64,000 bases of DNA from CBDCWT01 sp965223305 (GCA_965223305.1 CBDCWT010000027.1:28048-92047); one strand, 5' to 3'. Shown: positions 42,686 to 52,576, counted from the stretch's first letter. Program-made: numbers and translations. Notes: a model not told the origin generated them from the letters alone.

Positions 42686-43891
42686 ATGGACACTCATCAA
42701 CTGACACGCGAACTTTTTAAACGGAACGATTCCAAAATCGTGATGCTGGTCGCTGACGGTCTCGGCGGGTTGCCGATGCGGCTCGGCGGCAAGACTGAAC
42801 TGGACACTGCCAAGACGCCGAATCTCGATCGGTTGGCCGCCCGCGGTATCCAAGGAGGCAGTATCCCGGTGGCTCCCGGCATCAGTCCAGGAAGTGGACC
42901 GGGCCACCTTGGGTTGTTCGGATACGACCCCGTGCAATACACAATTGGCCGCGGCGCGCTCGAAGCCACGGGAATCGGTTTCGCCCTCCAGCCCGGAGAC
43001 GTCGCGATCCGCTGTAACTTCTGCACACTCGATGCGCAGGGCAAGATCAGTGATCGGCGGGCCGGTCGCATTCCCACCGAGGAAAGCGCCCCGCTGACGG
43101 GAAAGTTACGCGAGATCCGCATTCCCGACATCGAAATATTCGTGGAACCGGTCAAGGAACATCGTTTTGTGGTCGTGTTTCGCGGCGAGGGGCTGGGCGG
43201 CGACGTGCGCGATACCGATCCACAGGCAACCGGCGTACTGCCGCTAGAACCGGTGGCCGAAAATCCGGCTAGTCAAAAGACCGCAGATATCGCTCAGCAG
43301 TTTCTCCGCCAAGCGCGAGAGCTTTTAGCCGGCCAACCCAAGGCCAACTTCCACACCATGCGTGGTTTTGCTGCTAAACCAAATCTGCCCTCGTACGAAG
43401 AGGTCTACGGTTTGCGTGCGGCAGCGATCGCTGTCTACCCCATGTACAAAGGGCTGGCGCGGCTGGTCGGGATGGACATCGTTGGCGCAGCGCAATCGCT
43501 GGACGAACAGATCGCAGTGCTGAAGGAACAATGGAAGGACTACGACTTCTTCTTTGTCCATTTCAAGTACACCGATAGCACCGGCGAGGACGGAGATTTC
43601 GATGCCAAGGTGGCACGGATCGAACAGCTCGACGCTGCTCTGCCGGGCATTTCAGACTTGGAACCAACTGTGTTGATCGTGACCGGAGATCACAGCACGC
43701 CCAGCTACCTGAAAAGCCATAGCTGGCACCCCGTTCCCACCCTACTTGTCTCCGACTGTTGCCGCCCCGACGGCCTGCAGCAGTTCAGCGAAAGCACTTG
43801 CCATCAAGGCGGACTGGGGCAGCTCGAGGCGAAACACCTGATGACCTTGGCACTTGCCAACGCCGGGCGGCTGGGAAAATACGGTGCGTGA
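42686..43891 (+). CDS. apgM: Cofactor-independent phosphoglycerate mutase, archaeal type (ApgM)
   Basis: GGAG lies 6 nt before the ATG. The 401-residue protein shows KIVMLVADGLGGLPM (metal-binding Asp), TPNLDRLAARGIQGG, PVAPGISPGSGPGHLGLFGY with the phosphorylated serine region, and RCNFCTLD, FFFVHFKYTDSTGEDGD, VTGDHSTPSYLKSHSWHPVP near the end with the second set of metal ligands. The size and motifs fit the ApgM branch of the alkaline-phosphatase superfamily. It interconverts 3- and 2-phosphoglycerate. A 126-bp tandem array starts 44 nt after the stop. Confidence 0.95.
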   Translation: MDTHQLTRELFKRNDSKIVMLVADGLGGLPMRLGGKTELDTAKTPNLDRLAARGIQGGSIPVAPGISPGSGPGHLGLFGYDPVQYTIGRGALEATGIGFALQPGDVAIRCNFCTLDAQGKISDRRAGRIPTEESAPLTGKLREIRIPDIEIFVEPVKEHRFVVVFRGEGLGGDVRDTDPQATGVLPLEPVAENPASQKTADIAQQFLRQARELLAGQPKANFHTMRGFAAKPNLPSYEEVYGLRAAAIAVYPMYKGLARLVGMDIVGAAQSLDEQIAVLKEQWKDYDFFFVHFKYTDSTGEDGDFDAKVARIEQLDAALPGISDLEPTVLIVTGDHSTPSYLKSHSWHPVPTLLVSDCCRPDGLQQFSESTCHQGGLGQLEAKHLMTLALANAGRLGKYGA

Positions 43892-43934
43892 GTCATCGGC
43901 TCCGTCGCGAGGCCCTTTGCTTGGCGGTGACACT

Positions 43935-44530
43935 GCAACATCAGCCGCTGGGCGTTAGCCCACGGTTCCCCACCAAACCGGATGCTAACGCATTCCGGCT
44001 GATTTACGCCCGAGGGCGTACGCGGTTGGTGCTGTGGTCCTTTGCTTGGCGTGTGACTCCGCAACATCAGCCGCTGGGCGTTAGCCCACGGTTCCCCACC
44101 AAACCGGATGCTAACGCATTCCGGCTGATTTACGCCCGAGGGCGTACGCGGTTGGTGCTGTGGTCCTTTGCTTGGCGTGTGACTCCGCAACATCAGCCGC
44201 TGGGCGTTAGCCCACGGTTCCCCACCAAAACCGGATGCTAACGCATTCCGGCTGATTTACGCCCGAGGGCGTACGCGGTTGGTGCTGTGGTCCTTTGCCT
44301 GGCGTGTGACTCTGCAACATCAGCCGCTGGGCGTTAGCCCACGGTTCCCCACCAAAACCGGATGCTAACGCATTCCGGCTGATTTACGGGCCGAGGGTGT
44401 ACGCGGTTGGTGCTGTGGTCCTTTGCCTGGCGTGTGACTCTGCAACATCAGCCGCTGGGCGTTAGCCCACGGTTCCCCACCAAACCGGATGCTAACGCAT
44501 TCCGGCTGATTTACGGGCCGAGGGCGTACA
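43935..44530. repeat. Tandem array, nearly five copies of a 126-128 bp palindromic unit
   Basis: TCAGCCGCTGGGCGTTAGCC begins at 43941, 44067, 44193, 44320 and 44448. Each unit folds on itself: CATCAGCCG with CGGCTGATT, GCGTTAGC with GCTAACGC, and ACCAAACCGG between; the spacer TACGCCCGAGGGCGTA is itself a palindrome. Copies differ at only a few bases. Open frames through it are artefacts. Confidence 0.95.
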
Positions 44531-44779
44531 GGGGGGTGTTGCTTTGATGGCCAACAGGCCACCCGGGGGAAACAGCCCTGTTCTCCCGATCGAACTTCTT
44601 TCCCTAGATCAAAATTCTCTCCCGATCGCTGTATCTCCGCTGGACTTGCTCTTCATCAAGCCACCCTTGACCACTCGCCGATACGAGAAAGGCGCCGATC
44701 TAACCCGGTTTCTCCATGGGGCGAGCTCCCGGGCTGAGGCGCGGCCAAGGGTATCTTGCGATTTTGGGGGATTGGAGTG

Positions 44780-46468
44780 ATGCGAAGTTCGATGCTGCTG
44801 GCCGTGTGGACGTCGATGGCGGGAGGGGTGATGCTGCAGGCCGCTCCGCTGCCTGAGAGTACTGGGGACCGCGGCGGCCACTCCCCGCGCTCGGCGCAAA
44901 CCGCTGGTACGACGCCCTGGATCACCCGGCAAACCACCTTCTCGATCCCATTCACTGTCGAGAAAAATGGGCCCGCCCCTGCCAACGTCGAACTTTACGT
45001 CTCGCGGAATCGAGGCGAGAGCTGGCAACTGCACGCGACACAACAACCGGCTACGAAACACTTCCAATTCCGGAGCACCACACCGGGCGAGTATTGGTTC
45101 GCTTCGCGCACAACCAGCACAGATCGCACGGCCGTCGATCCGCAGCAACTGCAACCGGAACTGAGAGTGATCATCGATCTGGAAGAGCCAAAGCTGACGT
45201 TTGAAGCCAAAGTCGGACCGGCTGGTGAAATCGAAGCGTCCTGGCAAGCAGCAGATGAGACGCTAGATCCTGCGACGCTGTCGATCGAATACCGGACGCA
45301 CATCAACGATCGCTGGCGTCCGGTGGCAGTCGACCGGCAGCGAGCCCGGTTCGTCGACGGGCAGCTTGTGGGGACAACCGTTTGGTGGCCAGAATCGCGG
45401 TCCCCTGCCATTCACGTGCGGGCTGAGATCAAGGACCGAGCCGGCAATAAGTCCGTAGTGAACCGAGTGGCGTTGCTTCCGAAAACCGGCTCCTCGACCA
45501 ACAGTGCTACGGCGGGAATCCCAGAGGATCCATTCCGACAGGCCCGCAAGCTGGCCCAGCACTCGATCACTTGGCCCACGACCAATCGACTACCAAACCC
45601 AGAACCGACAAATCCGCGGCGGCCAACCGACTCGCAAGAGTACTTTGTCCAGCGGGACATGCGATCTGCGACACAGAACCCGGTAGCCCCCGAGTTACCC
45701 TCCCAACAAGGCCGTTATCCCCGCATGGCGCCAGCCGCGCAAGAGGTGGCTCGGCCACCTGTGGCCACGAAGTTCACCTCGGCACCGACGCCGCCGGCCG
45801 CTGAATCGCAGCCGGTCGCCGTTGCCCCGCAATTGCCGCCCGGACAGCGCGCTCGCATGACGCGCTCGCGCGAATTCCGCTTGGATTACCGGGTGGAAGC
45901 CGAGGGGCCTTCGGGAGTCCGCAAAATCGAGTTGTGGGGGACCTCAGACGCGGGAGCCACGTGGAGCCTTTGGAAACTGGATGAGGACCGCCAGAGTCCC
46001 GTCGATGTAACAGTCGATCAAGAAGGCATCTACGGCTTTCGAGTGGTCGTAGTTGCCAACAATGGACTGGCAGGCACGGTTCCTCGCAACGGCGACCCGG
46101 CTGATCTGTGGGTCGGGGTCGACGACAGCTTGCCCGAAGCGCAGCTCACGTCAGCCTCTTATGGCGATCAGGACCACTTTGGACAGCTCGACATCCGCTG
46201 GGACGCTCGAGACGCTTGGCTGACCGAAGAACCAGTTACCCTCTTGTACAGCGACCAGCCCGGCGGCCCTTGGACCACGGTCCGTTCGGGGTTGCCCAAC
46301 ACGGGTCAGTACTACTGGCCCATCGAGCCTCGCATCCCCGACAGGATCTATCTAAAAATCGAAGTTCGAGACCAGGCCGGGAATCTCGGCACTCACCAAC
46401 TGGCTGACCCAATTCAGCTCTCCGGTCTGTTCCCCAAAGCCACAATTCAAGGTCTAAGAACCGAGTAA
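44780..46468 (+). CDS. Exported beta-rich (Ig/Fn3-like) protein of unknown function
   Basis: The ATG at 44780 has GGGGGA 8 nt upstream and begins a signal peptide (MRSSMLLAVWTSMAGGVML, cleavage near QAAP). The 562-residue product has two similar beta-rich halves: PANVELYVSRNRGESWQL with YWFASRTTSTD in the first, and SGVRKIELWGTSDAGATWSL with YGFRVVVVANNGLAG in the second, separated by a Pro/Thr/Ala-rich linker (about residues 250-370). WxxDARDAWL and VRDQAGNLG near the end also repeat an earlier IKDRAGNKS. It looks like a wall- or surface-associated domain repeat protein. Function unknown. It sits between two tandem arrays. Confidence 0.75.
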   Translation: MRSSMLLAVWTSMAGGVMLQAAPLPESTGDRGGHSPRSAQTAGTTPWITRQTTFSIPFTVEKNGPAPANVELYVSRNRGESWQLHATQQPATKHFQFRSTTPGEYWFASRTTSTDRTAVDPQQLQPELRVIIDLEEPKLTFEAKVGPAGEIEASWQAADETLDPATLSIEYRTHINDRWRPVAVDRQRARFVDGQLVGTTVWWPESRSPAIHVRAEIKDRAGNKSVVNRVALLPKTGSSTNSATAGIPEDPFRQARKLAQHSITWPTTNRLPNPEPTNPRRPTDSQEYFVQRDMRSATQNPVAPELPSQQGRYPRMAPAAQEVARPPVATKFTSAPTPPAAESQPVAVAPQLPPGQRARMTRSREFRLDYRVEAEGPSGVRKIELWGTSDAGATWSLWKLDEDRQSPVDVTVDQEGIYGFRVVVVANNGLAGTVPRNGDPADLWVGVDDSLPEAQLTSASYGDQDHFGQLDIRWDARDAWLTEEPVTLLYSDQPGGPWTTVRSGLPNTGQYYWPIEPRIPDRIYLKIEVRDQAGNLGTHQLADPIQLSGLFPKATIQGLRTE

Positions 46469-46490
46469 TGAAGGGTCGATGCGACCGGAG

Positions 46491-47160
46491 TTTTCTGCCA
46501 CACGAAGCGTGCGGGAGGGCGCGAGGCTCCGGGGCAAGAAAACGGCTCCGCAGGAGCGTCGCCCTCCCAGATGATTCGCCGCCCTGTCGGGCAAGGACCA
46601 GCTTCGACGAACCGCTGTCGGCCGCGGTTTTCTGCCACACAAAGCGTTCGGGAGGGCGAGGCTCCCGCCGAGCCGGGGCACAAGAAAACGGCTCCGCAGG
46701 AGCGTCGCCATCCCGGATGATTCGCCGCCCTGTCGGGACAAGGACGAGCTTCGATGAACCGCTGTCGGCCGCGGTTTTCTGCCACACAAAGCGTGCGGGA
46801 GGGCGCGAGGCTCCCGCCGAGCCGGGGGGCAAGAAAACGGCTCCGCAGGAGCGTCGCCCTCCCGGATGATTCGCCGCCCTGTCGGGACAAGGACGAGCTT
46901 CGATGAACCGCTGTCGGCCGCGGTTTTCTACCTCACAAAGCGTGCGGGAGGGCGAGGCTCCCGCCGAGCCGGGGGGCAAGAAAACGGCTCCGCAGGAGCG
47001 TCGCCCTCCCAGATGATTCGCCGCCCTGTCGGGCAAGGACCAGCTTCGACGAACCGCTGTCGGCCGCGGTTTTCTACCTCACAAAGCGTGCGGGAGGGCG
47101 AGGCTCCCGCCGAGCCGGGGGCACAAGAAAACGGCTCCGCAGGAGCGTCGCCCTCCCAGA
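46491..47160. repeat. Tandem array, five copies of a 137-149 bp unit
   Basis: GGAGTTTTCTGCCACAC-like starts occur with TTTTCT at 46491, 46628, 46775, 46924 and 47070. Each unit has GGGAGGGCGAGGCTCCCG, AAGAAAACGGCTCCGCAGG, AGCGTCGCCCTCCC and CGCCGCCCTGTCGGG. The GGGAGGGCGACGCTCC block is shared with the 18.7-kb array. Large open frames on both strands across it repeat the same peptide and are artefacts. Confidence 0.95.
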
Positions 47161-47198
47161 TGGTTCGGTGTCTTGACGAAGGTCTGGTGACGGGGTTT

Positions 47199-47379
47199 TA
47201 ACCCGAATTAATTCATGAGCGATCTGCTGCGAGGTCGTAAGTCCATCCGTGGCTTCGTCATGCTTCACAATTCTCCCTCGACGTATTGCTTCAATACGCC
47301 TGCGGGAGAATTGCTCGCCTTCCTTGCCACGAACGTACTTACAACCTCTCGCGACGATCTTCATGAATAATCCGGGTTA
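47199..47379. mobile_element. 181-bp MITE-like palindrome, copy C
   Basis: Same as copy B apart from one inserted A (AATTAATTC) and TAACCC/GGGTTA ends. It lies between a tandem array and the holA-like gene. Confidence 0.92.
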
Positions 47380-47436
47380 ACGTGCCGCCCTGGGGCCCAC
47401 TTGCAACGGGAAAGAGGGCCGCCGTACCTTAGAGGC

Positions 47437-48501
47437 ATGATTCACGTCTTTGACTTTCTCGAGGCCGCGTCGTTACCGGCTCCGATTTGCGTGCTGTTCG
47501 GCAGCGAAGCCTTTCTCAAAAGGCTGGCACGGAACCGGCTGCGGGATGCGGTGTTGGGCGAGTCCGCGGACTCACCATTCGCTACCTACGACGGCGGTGA
47601 AATCGAATGGAAGGACATCTTGGACGAACTTTCGACGATGTCGTTGTTTGGCGGCGGTACGCGCTTGGTCGTTGTCGAACAAGGGGACGCGCTGGTCAGC
47701 AAGTATCGGGAGCGGCTCGAAGCTTACGCCGAGAAACCCCGTGCCACGAGCGTGTTGGTGCTCGACGTCGACACATGGCCGCGCAACACACGGCTCTATA
47801 AGCGGCTCGAAAAGAGTGGGCTGCAGATTGAGTGCCGAGCTCCTGAGAAACCAGCAGGCTCCCGCAAAGTGCTCGACGAGGCAAAACTGTGTGGGTGGCT
47901 AGCGACATGGGCGACGCAACAACACGAACGCCAGCTGCAGCCCGCCGCCGCCGCAGAGTTGGTGGGCTTGGTCGGCCCCGAATTTGGGCTCCTGGATCAA
48001 GAGCTCGCCAAACTCGCCTTGTTCGTCGACGAGCGCACGGAAATCACGCCCGAACTGGTGCAGCAAGTCGTGGGAGGTTGGCGAACCCAGACCATCTGGG
48101 AGCTGATCGACGCCGCTACAGAGGGCAATACAGCATCTGCTCTCGAGCAGCTAGGCCATCTATTGGATGCAGGTGAACACCCGGTGGCCCTGTTCGGACA
48201 GATTTCCTGGTCACTTCGGCGTTTCGCTTCCGCCACGCGGATTTACGAACGCCATCAAAGAGAGCGGCAGCCGAAGAAAGTAGCCGACGCTCTCGTCCAG
48301 GCCGGGTTTCCCCACTGGAACCGTCGGGCACTTGGTCGTGCCGAAAAGCAGTTAACCCAGCTCGGCCGAGAGCGGGCCGGCCGCATCTATCAGTGGTTGC
48401 TCGAAGCCGATCTGGCACTCAAAGGCAGCCACTCCGCCCCGCATCGCGCACGGTTTGTGTTGGAGCAGCTGATCGGTCGTATGGCCAGGCGAAGTTCCTG
48501 A
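47437..48501 (+). CDS. holA: DNA polymerase III subunit delta
   Basis: From the ATG at 47437 the 354-residue protein reads MIHVFDFLEAASLPAPICVL, FGSEAFLKRLARNRLRD, LSTMSLFGGGTRLVVVEQGD, LVLDVDTWPRNTRLYKRLEK, LVGPEFGLLDQELAKLALFV and WRTQTIWELIDAATEGN, then LFGQISWSLRRFASATRIY. This is the delta-subunit layout: a degenerate AAA+ ATPase without Walker A, a lid, and a C-terminal collar domain. Delta opens the sliding clamp in the clamp-loader complex. It stands alone, converging with the GGDEF-EAL gene. Confidence 0.88.
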   Translation: MIHVFDFLEAASLPAPICVLFGSEAFLKRLARNRLRDAVLGESADSPFATYDGGEIEWKDILDELSTMSLFGGGTRLVVVEQGDALVSKYRERLEAYAEKPRATSVLVLDVDTWPRNTRLYKRLEKSGLQIECRAPEKPAGSRKVLDEAKLCGWLATWATQQHERQLQPAAAAELVGLVGPEFGLLDQELAKLALFVDERTEITPELVQQVVGGWRTQTIWELIDAATEGNTASALEQLGHLLDAGEHPVALFGQISWSLRRFASATRIYERHQRERQPKKVADALVQAGFPHWNRRALGRAEKQLTQLGRERAGRIYQWLLEADLALKGSHSAPHRARFVLEQLIGRMARRSS

Positions 48502-48574
48502 CGGCGGAGCGCGTTTTCTGCTCGGGTTCGGCGCATCGAGGCTCGTCCGAACCGATGGATGATGTTCCTCGTGG

Positions 48575-50719
48575 CTACTGGCGCGCCGAGCTCGCTAGTT
48601 CTAGGGTGGCAGCGTGTTGTTTGGACTCCAACACGGTGTCGACGTATTCCGCTTCAACTGGGCGCGACAGATAGAATCCTTGCCCGTAGTGGCACCCCAT
48701 CGACGACAGCAGCTGTAGTTGTTCTTCGGTTTCGATCCCCTCGGCAACAACATCGAGATTCAGGCGATCTGCCAAAGTCAGGATTGTGCGGACGATCGCA
48801 CGGTTCTCTCTCGAGTGGATCATCTTGTTGACAAATGAGCGGTCAACTTTGAGCAGGTCCAATGGCAGGCGATGCAAAGATGCAAGCGAAGAATAGCCCG
48901 TACCAAAGTCGTCGATGCCAATCGTCACACCGCACTCGCGCAGCGCCATCAACAGCTCTGCAGCCTCATCGGGCCTTTCCATAATTGCCGTTTCAGTGAT
49001 TTCAAGCTTCAGGTTTCGGGCGGATAGTCCGCTATCGGTCAAAGCGCCCAACACGTCTTCGAGCAAGTTGCCCTCGGCGAATTGCCGGGTTGAAACATTG
49101 ACGCCGATGCACATCGTGTCCGGAAGTTGATATTGCAACTTCCATGCCGCCATTTGCCGACATGCCGCATCCAGTACGCAGCGGCCGATCGGTACGATCA
49201 ACCCAGTCTCTTCAGCAATCGGTACGAACTCACCCGGCGGAACCAGGCCGCGCTGCGGATGTTCCCAGCGGACGAGTGCCTCGAGGCCCATCGCTTCGGA
49301 CGTTTTCAGATCGACAATCGTCTGGAAATGGAGAGTAAACTCGTCGCGTTCGATGGCGTGACGCAGTTCGTTCTCCAGCTTCAATCGCACCGTCACCCGC
49401 CGCTGCATCGACGGGTCAAACACCTGCACACCCGACTTTCCCTCCGATTTGGCGGCATACATGGCCGTATCGGCCTCGCGCAGTAGATCTTCTGGGCGGA
49501 TGAGACTATCGGTCGGATAGCTGATACCGACGCTCGCCGAGGCGAACACCTCGCGACCTGCTCCTAGCGAAAACGGCGCGCAAACTGCATCCAGAATCCG
49601 CAGGCCAACTTCTACCGCAGACTCATCCGAGTCGATATTCTCCAGTAGTACAGCGAATTCGTCCCCTCCGAGTCGCGCAACAAGCGCCTCACCAGCTCGC
49701 ACACTTTCCTCAAGTCGCCGTGCGACTGAGATCAGTAGCTGGTCACCGGCTTCGTGGCCGTAGCTGTCGTTGACGAGCTTGAAGTTGTCGAGGTCTAGGT
49801 ACAGGACGGCGAAGTGGAGGCTTTCTCGCTTCAGCTTGTCGACACAGCGTTGCAGGCGTTCCATAAACAGTGTGCGATTGGGCAGAGCAGTCAGTGCATC
49901 TGCAACTTTGCCCTCGGTAATATCGGTCAAAGAGCCCGCCATACGCTCCACATCACCAGACGCTCCCCGGACCGCGATTCCGCGGCAGAGCATCCAGCGG
50001 TAAGTACCATTCTCGTGGCACATTCGCAGCTCGGCCTCGAAATGGTCTGTGTCGCCGCGAAAGTGCGCCTTCAGTTCATTCTCAACCCGGGGCCGGTCCT
50101 CAGTATGGATACGGCAAAGCCAATCCTCCGCCGAACCAAGCACGGCTGTAGCCGCAATTCCCAACATCTCTTTCCATCTGGGAGAGTAATACACCTGTTG
50201 TGTTACGCAGTCCCAATCCCACAAGCCATCGTTGGCTCCGCGGGCCGCTAGTGCGTATCGCTCCTCGCTCTTTTGCAACGCCACCTTGGCCTGCTTGATA
50301 CTCAATTGAGTACCGACACGAGCGAGCGTAATGCCGACGTCAATCGGCTTAGTAACGTAGTCGTTGGCGCCCTGCTCGAACGCCGCGACGACCTGCTCGC
50401 TGTTGTCATTGGCTGTCACCATGACCACCGGGAGGTCAGATCTCGCTTTGAACTGTCTAATCTGCCGCAGCAGCGCCATCCCGTCCATGTCGGGCAAGAC
50501 CAGATCGAGCATCACCAGGTCGATGGGCTCGTTCTGTAGCGTCGCCAGCGCCTGTGCGGCGTCGGCCGCTTCGACGGCATCATAGCGGTTATTTCTTAGC
50601 AATCCGGCCAGCATAGTCCGGTTGAGACGTTCGTCATCCACAACGAGGACCCGCCCGAGGGCATCCGGCGCGGATGTCAAATCTGGTGACGCGGTCTTGT
50701 CCAACGGTTCGATCAACAT
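48575..50719 (-). CDS. Response regulator with PAS, GGDEF and EAL domains (c-di-GMP turnover)
   Basis: The 714-residue protein has a receiver domain (about 23-140; acidic DD at 28-29, phospho-acceptor D72 in VMLDLVLPDMDG, K124 in YVTKPID), a PAS/PAC domain (about 150-268), a GGDEF domain with intact ARLGGDEFAVL (351-355) and an EAL domain with MGLEALVRWEHPQ (480-482), DDFGTGYSS and VAEGIE. The GGDEF domain makes and the EAL domain breaks c-di-GMP. The inhibitory RxxD site reads RAGE (341-344), so product inhibition is probably weak. PAS and GGDEF are joined very tightly (DITEGKVADALTALPNR). No membrane segment. It is divergent from the porin-cupredoxin-kinase genes, whose kinase ends in an HPt domain. 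Confidence 0.93.
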   Translation of the reverse strand: MLIEPLDKTASPDLTSAPDALGRVLVVDDERLNRTMLAGLLRNNRYDAVEAADAAQALATLQNEPIDLVMLDLVLPDMDGMALLRQIRQFKARSDLPVVMVTANDNSEQVVAAFEQGANDYVTKPIDVGITLARVGTQLSIKQAKVALQKSEERYALAARGANDGLWDWDCVTQQVYYSPRWKEMLGIAATAVLGSAEDWLCRIHTEDRPRVENELKAHFRGDTDHFEAELRMCHENGTYRWMLCRGIAVRGASGDVERMAGSLTDITEGKVADALTALPNRTLFMERLQRCVDKLKRESLHFAVLYLDLDNFKLVNDSYGHEAGDQLLISVARRLEESVRAGEALVARLGGDEFAVLLENIDSDESAVEVGLRILDAVCAPFSLGAGREVFASASVGISYPTDSLIRPEDLLREADTAMYAAKSEGKSGVQVFDPSMQRRVTVRLKLENELRHAIERDEFTLHFQTIVDLKTSEAMGLEALVRWEHPQRGLVPPGEFVPIAEETGLIVPIGRCVLDAACRQMAAWKLQYQLPDTMCIGVNVSTRQFAEGNLLEDVLGALTDSGLSARNLKLEITETAIMERPDEAAELLMALRECGVTIGIDDFGTGYSSLASLHRLPLDLLKVDRSFVNKMIHSRENRAIVRTILTLADRLNLDVVAEGIETEEQLQLLSSMGCHYGQGFYLSRPVEAEYVDTVLESKQHAATLELASSARQ

Positions 50720-51103
50720 CGTAGATTCGCGACCGGATGCGTGCGCCGCACGGCAGAGAGAGTGAGTAAGGATGAAGGGCGTTCAACGTGGACCGACACA
50801 TCTTGAAACCGCAAGCGTCACGCTCGTGTCTTCACAACACCTTGTTCGCTGCAGCTCGTGATGCCGTCTGTAGAGGAATATCAAAATAGTACGTCACGGG
50901 CGTTCTTTTGGAGCGGGATTCGGGCAGATTAAGGGTTGTAGTGGTCATTCCGTCTCGGCCCAACCTGTTGCCAATACAATCGTTATCCTCAGCTGCTGGA
51001 CGTCGACAAAAACCGCGGCGGCGCTCAGTCTCCTCCATTCGCCATTTTTTGCAGGTCGATAAAGGTCGGGGGCTACCCCTGCGACCCGTGCAGGAATCGA
51101 TGG
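50720..51103. other. Divergent intergenic region between the GGDEF-EAL and porin genes
   Basis: It should hold both promoters. I see no confident sigma-70 boxes, hairpins or repeat-family members; AGGA stands 8 nt before the porin start at 51104. Confidence 0.4.
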
Positions 51104-52366
51104 ATGCGCAGCGACCTGCAGACTTGTTTGCTAACACTCGTCGTAGCGGTATGCTTCAACGACTACGGCCGGGCTCAGCTGTTCACCGCCACGAACGTGC
51201 GCATGACCCGTCTGCCGGCAACGACGCCTGAACTGGCGTCTGCAGTCGAGCGAGTACCTGGACAGGATCCTTCCTTCGCCTGGACCGAACTCTCCCTGCC
51301 GAACGGCTCCGACCCGCCGCACGAGGTCTTACCTGGGCCGCCGGCCAACAACGGATCTCCGATAGATGCCCTATTTCCACCTCTAGACGGAGAGCACACT
51401 GAAGCCGAATTGGGATCGGTCACGGACAATGCTTTACCAGCGGGCCATGCGGCCTACGGCAACACCGGGTACGGCGCCGGTCTGCAGTGGGAGTTCTGGG
51501 GCTGGCTCTCCTATTCTCGTATCCCACAACAAGACTTTAGCAGCTTTTGGGCCTACGAATTCGAGGTGGGTGTCAGCCGGAGTATCACACAGCAGATCGC
51601 GGCGACCGCGCAAATCGACTTCATGGATATCCCCGGCCGAGAGGTGTTCATGGAACAGCTCTATCTAAGCTTCCTGCTCCCCAATTACCAAGAGACGATT
51701 CTGACTGTGGGAAAATTCAACTCGCCTTTCGGAGTCGAGCCGCGCGACTTTTGGAATCGCGTGAGTGCGTCGCGGAGCCTGCTCTTCCGAAGGCAACCGC
51801 AAGATCTGATCGGCGCCATGATCACGCACCCGATCGCTGACAAACGGATTATTCTGCGACCGATGCTCGTAAGTGGACTCGTCAACACCGGTTTTGACAA
51901 CAACGAGCAGCCATCGCTGGCGATGATGGTTGAATTTCGGCCCCACGAGCACTTCAGTCTGGCAGGCACCTACTGGCACGGCCCGGAAATGGACCAGAGA
52001 GTGGGAGACAAATTGTACTTCGTCGATGTCCAGGCCACGTGGTACTTGACGCAGTGCTTGTCGCTGGCCGGCGAGTACCTACAGGGCGCCACCGAGTCGG
52101 ATGCAGGCTCGCTCGACTGGCGAGGATTCTTGGCCCTGACGAACTGGGACTGGAACGAGAAATTCCGCATGTTCGCCCAGTACAGCCTTTTTGACGATCG
52201 AGACGGTTTTCAAACAGGTGTGGCGGAGTCACGCCAACAGGCGAGCATTGGCTTCGGCTGGTACATCTATTCTCTCGTGGAAGTTCGTGGAGAGTACCGG
52301 CACGACGACCGGCCAGTAACCGGTGATAGCGAGAACTGGGACCTTCACCTGACGTTCGGGTTTTAG
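51104..52366 (+). CDS. Outer-membrane beta-barrel (porin-like) protein
   Basis: The 420-residue product starts with a signal peptide (MRSDLQTCLLTLVVAVCFND). After a roughly 90-residue Pro-rich linker come amphipathic strands rich in aromatic residues: GAGLQWEFWGWLSYSRIP, FWAYEFEVGVSRSITQQI, FNSPFGVEPRDFWNRVS, YFVDVQATWYLTQCLSLAG, and the C-terminus ENWDLHLTFGF with a terminal Phe. The pattern fits outer-membrane porins of the OmpL/BBP-2 kind. It would be the outer-membrane partner of the cupredoxin and kinase encoded downstream. Confidence 0.82.
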   Translation: MRSDLQTCLLTLVVAVCFNDYGRAQLFTATNVRMTRLPATTPELASAVERVPGQDPSFAWTELSLPNGSDPPHEVLPGPPANNGSPIDALFPPLDGEHTEAELGSVTDNALPAGHAAYGNTGYGAGLQWEFWGWLSYSRIPQQDFSSFWAYEFEVGVSRSITQQIAATAQIDFMDIPGREVFMEQLYLSFLLPNYQETILTVGKFNSPFGVEPRDFWNRVSASRSLLFRRQPQDLIGAMITHPIADKRIILRPMLVSGLVNTGFDNNEQPSLAMMVEFRPHEHFSLAGTYWHGPEMDQRVGDKLYFVDVQATWYLTQCLSLAGEYLQGATESDAGSLDWRGFLALTNWDWNEKFRMFAQYSLFDDRDGFQTGVAESRQQASIGFGWYIYSLVEVRGEYRHDDRPVTGDSENWDLHLTFGF

Positions 52367-52576
52367 CAACTCCATGGTCAGCATCTCGTCGCGAGCGAGT
52401 TATGAGTTCATCGAACAATCGCATTAATTCGCGCCGGCCGAGGCGCGCAACGGGAGGACTCGTATGACAGCCGAGACCCTGACACCAGCTCGGCGCGGCC
52501 AGGCGCGCTGCGGAACAAGTGGCGTCCGGCTTCGCGATCCGGAGGATTTCGCGCAACGGCGTTTGCCGCTCTGGCA

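Noticed and set aside
43804..44193. Minus-strand frame with the repeated peptide NQPECVSIRFGGEPW
   Set aside because: Translation of the 126-bp palindromic array, overlapping the end of apgM; no start signal.
43935..44530. CRISPR array
   Set aside because: Repeats are regular, but the units are 126-128 bp and nearly identical throughout, with no variable spacers and no cas genes in the window.
46236..47036. Long minus-strand frame with repeated GGRRSCGAVF peptides
   Set aside because: The repeated peptide follows the tandem DNA repeat unit exactly; both strands and several frames are open, as expected for a repeat without coding function.
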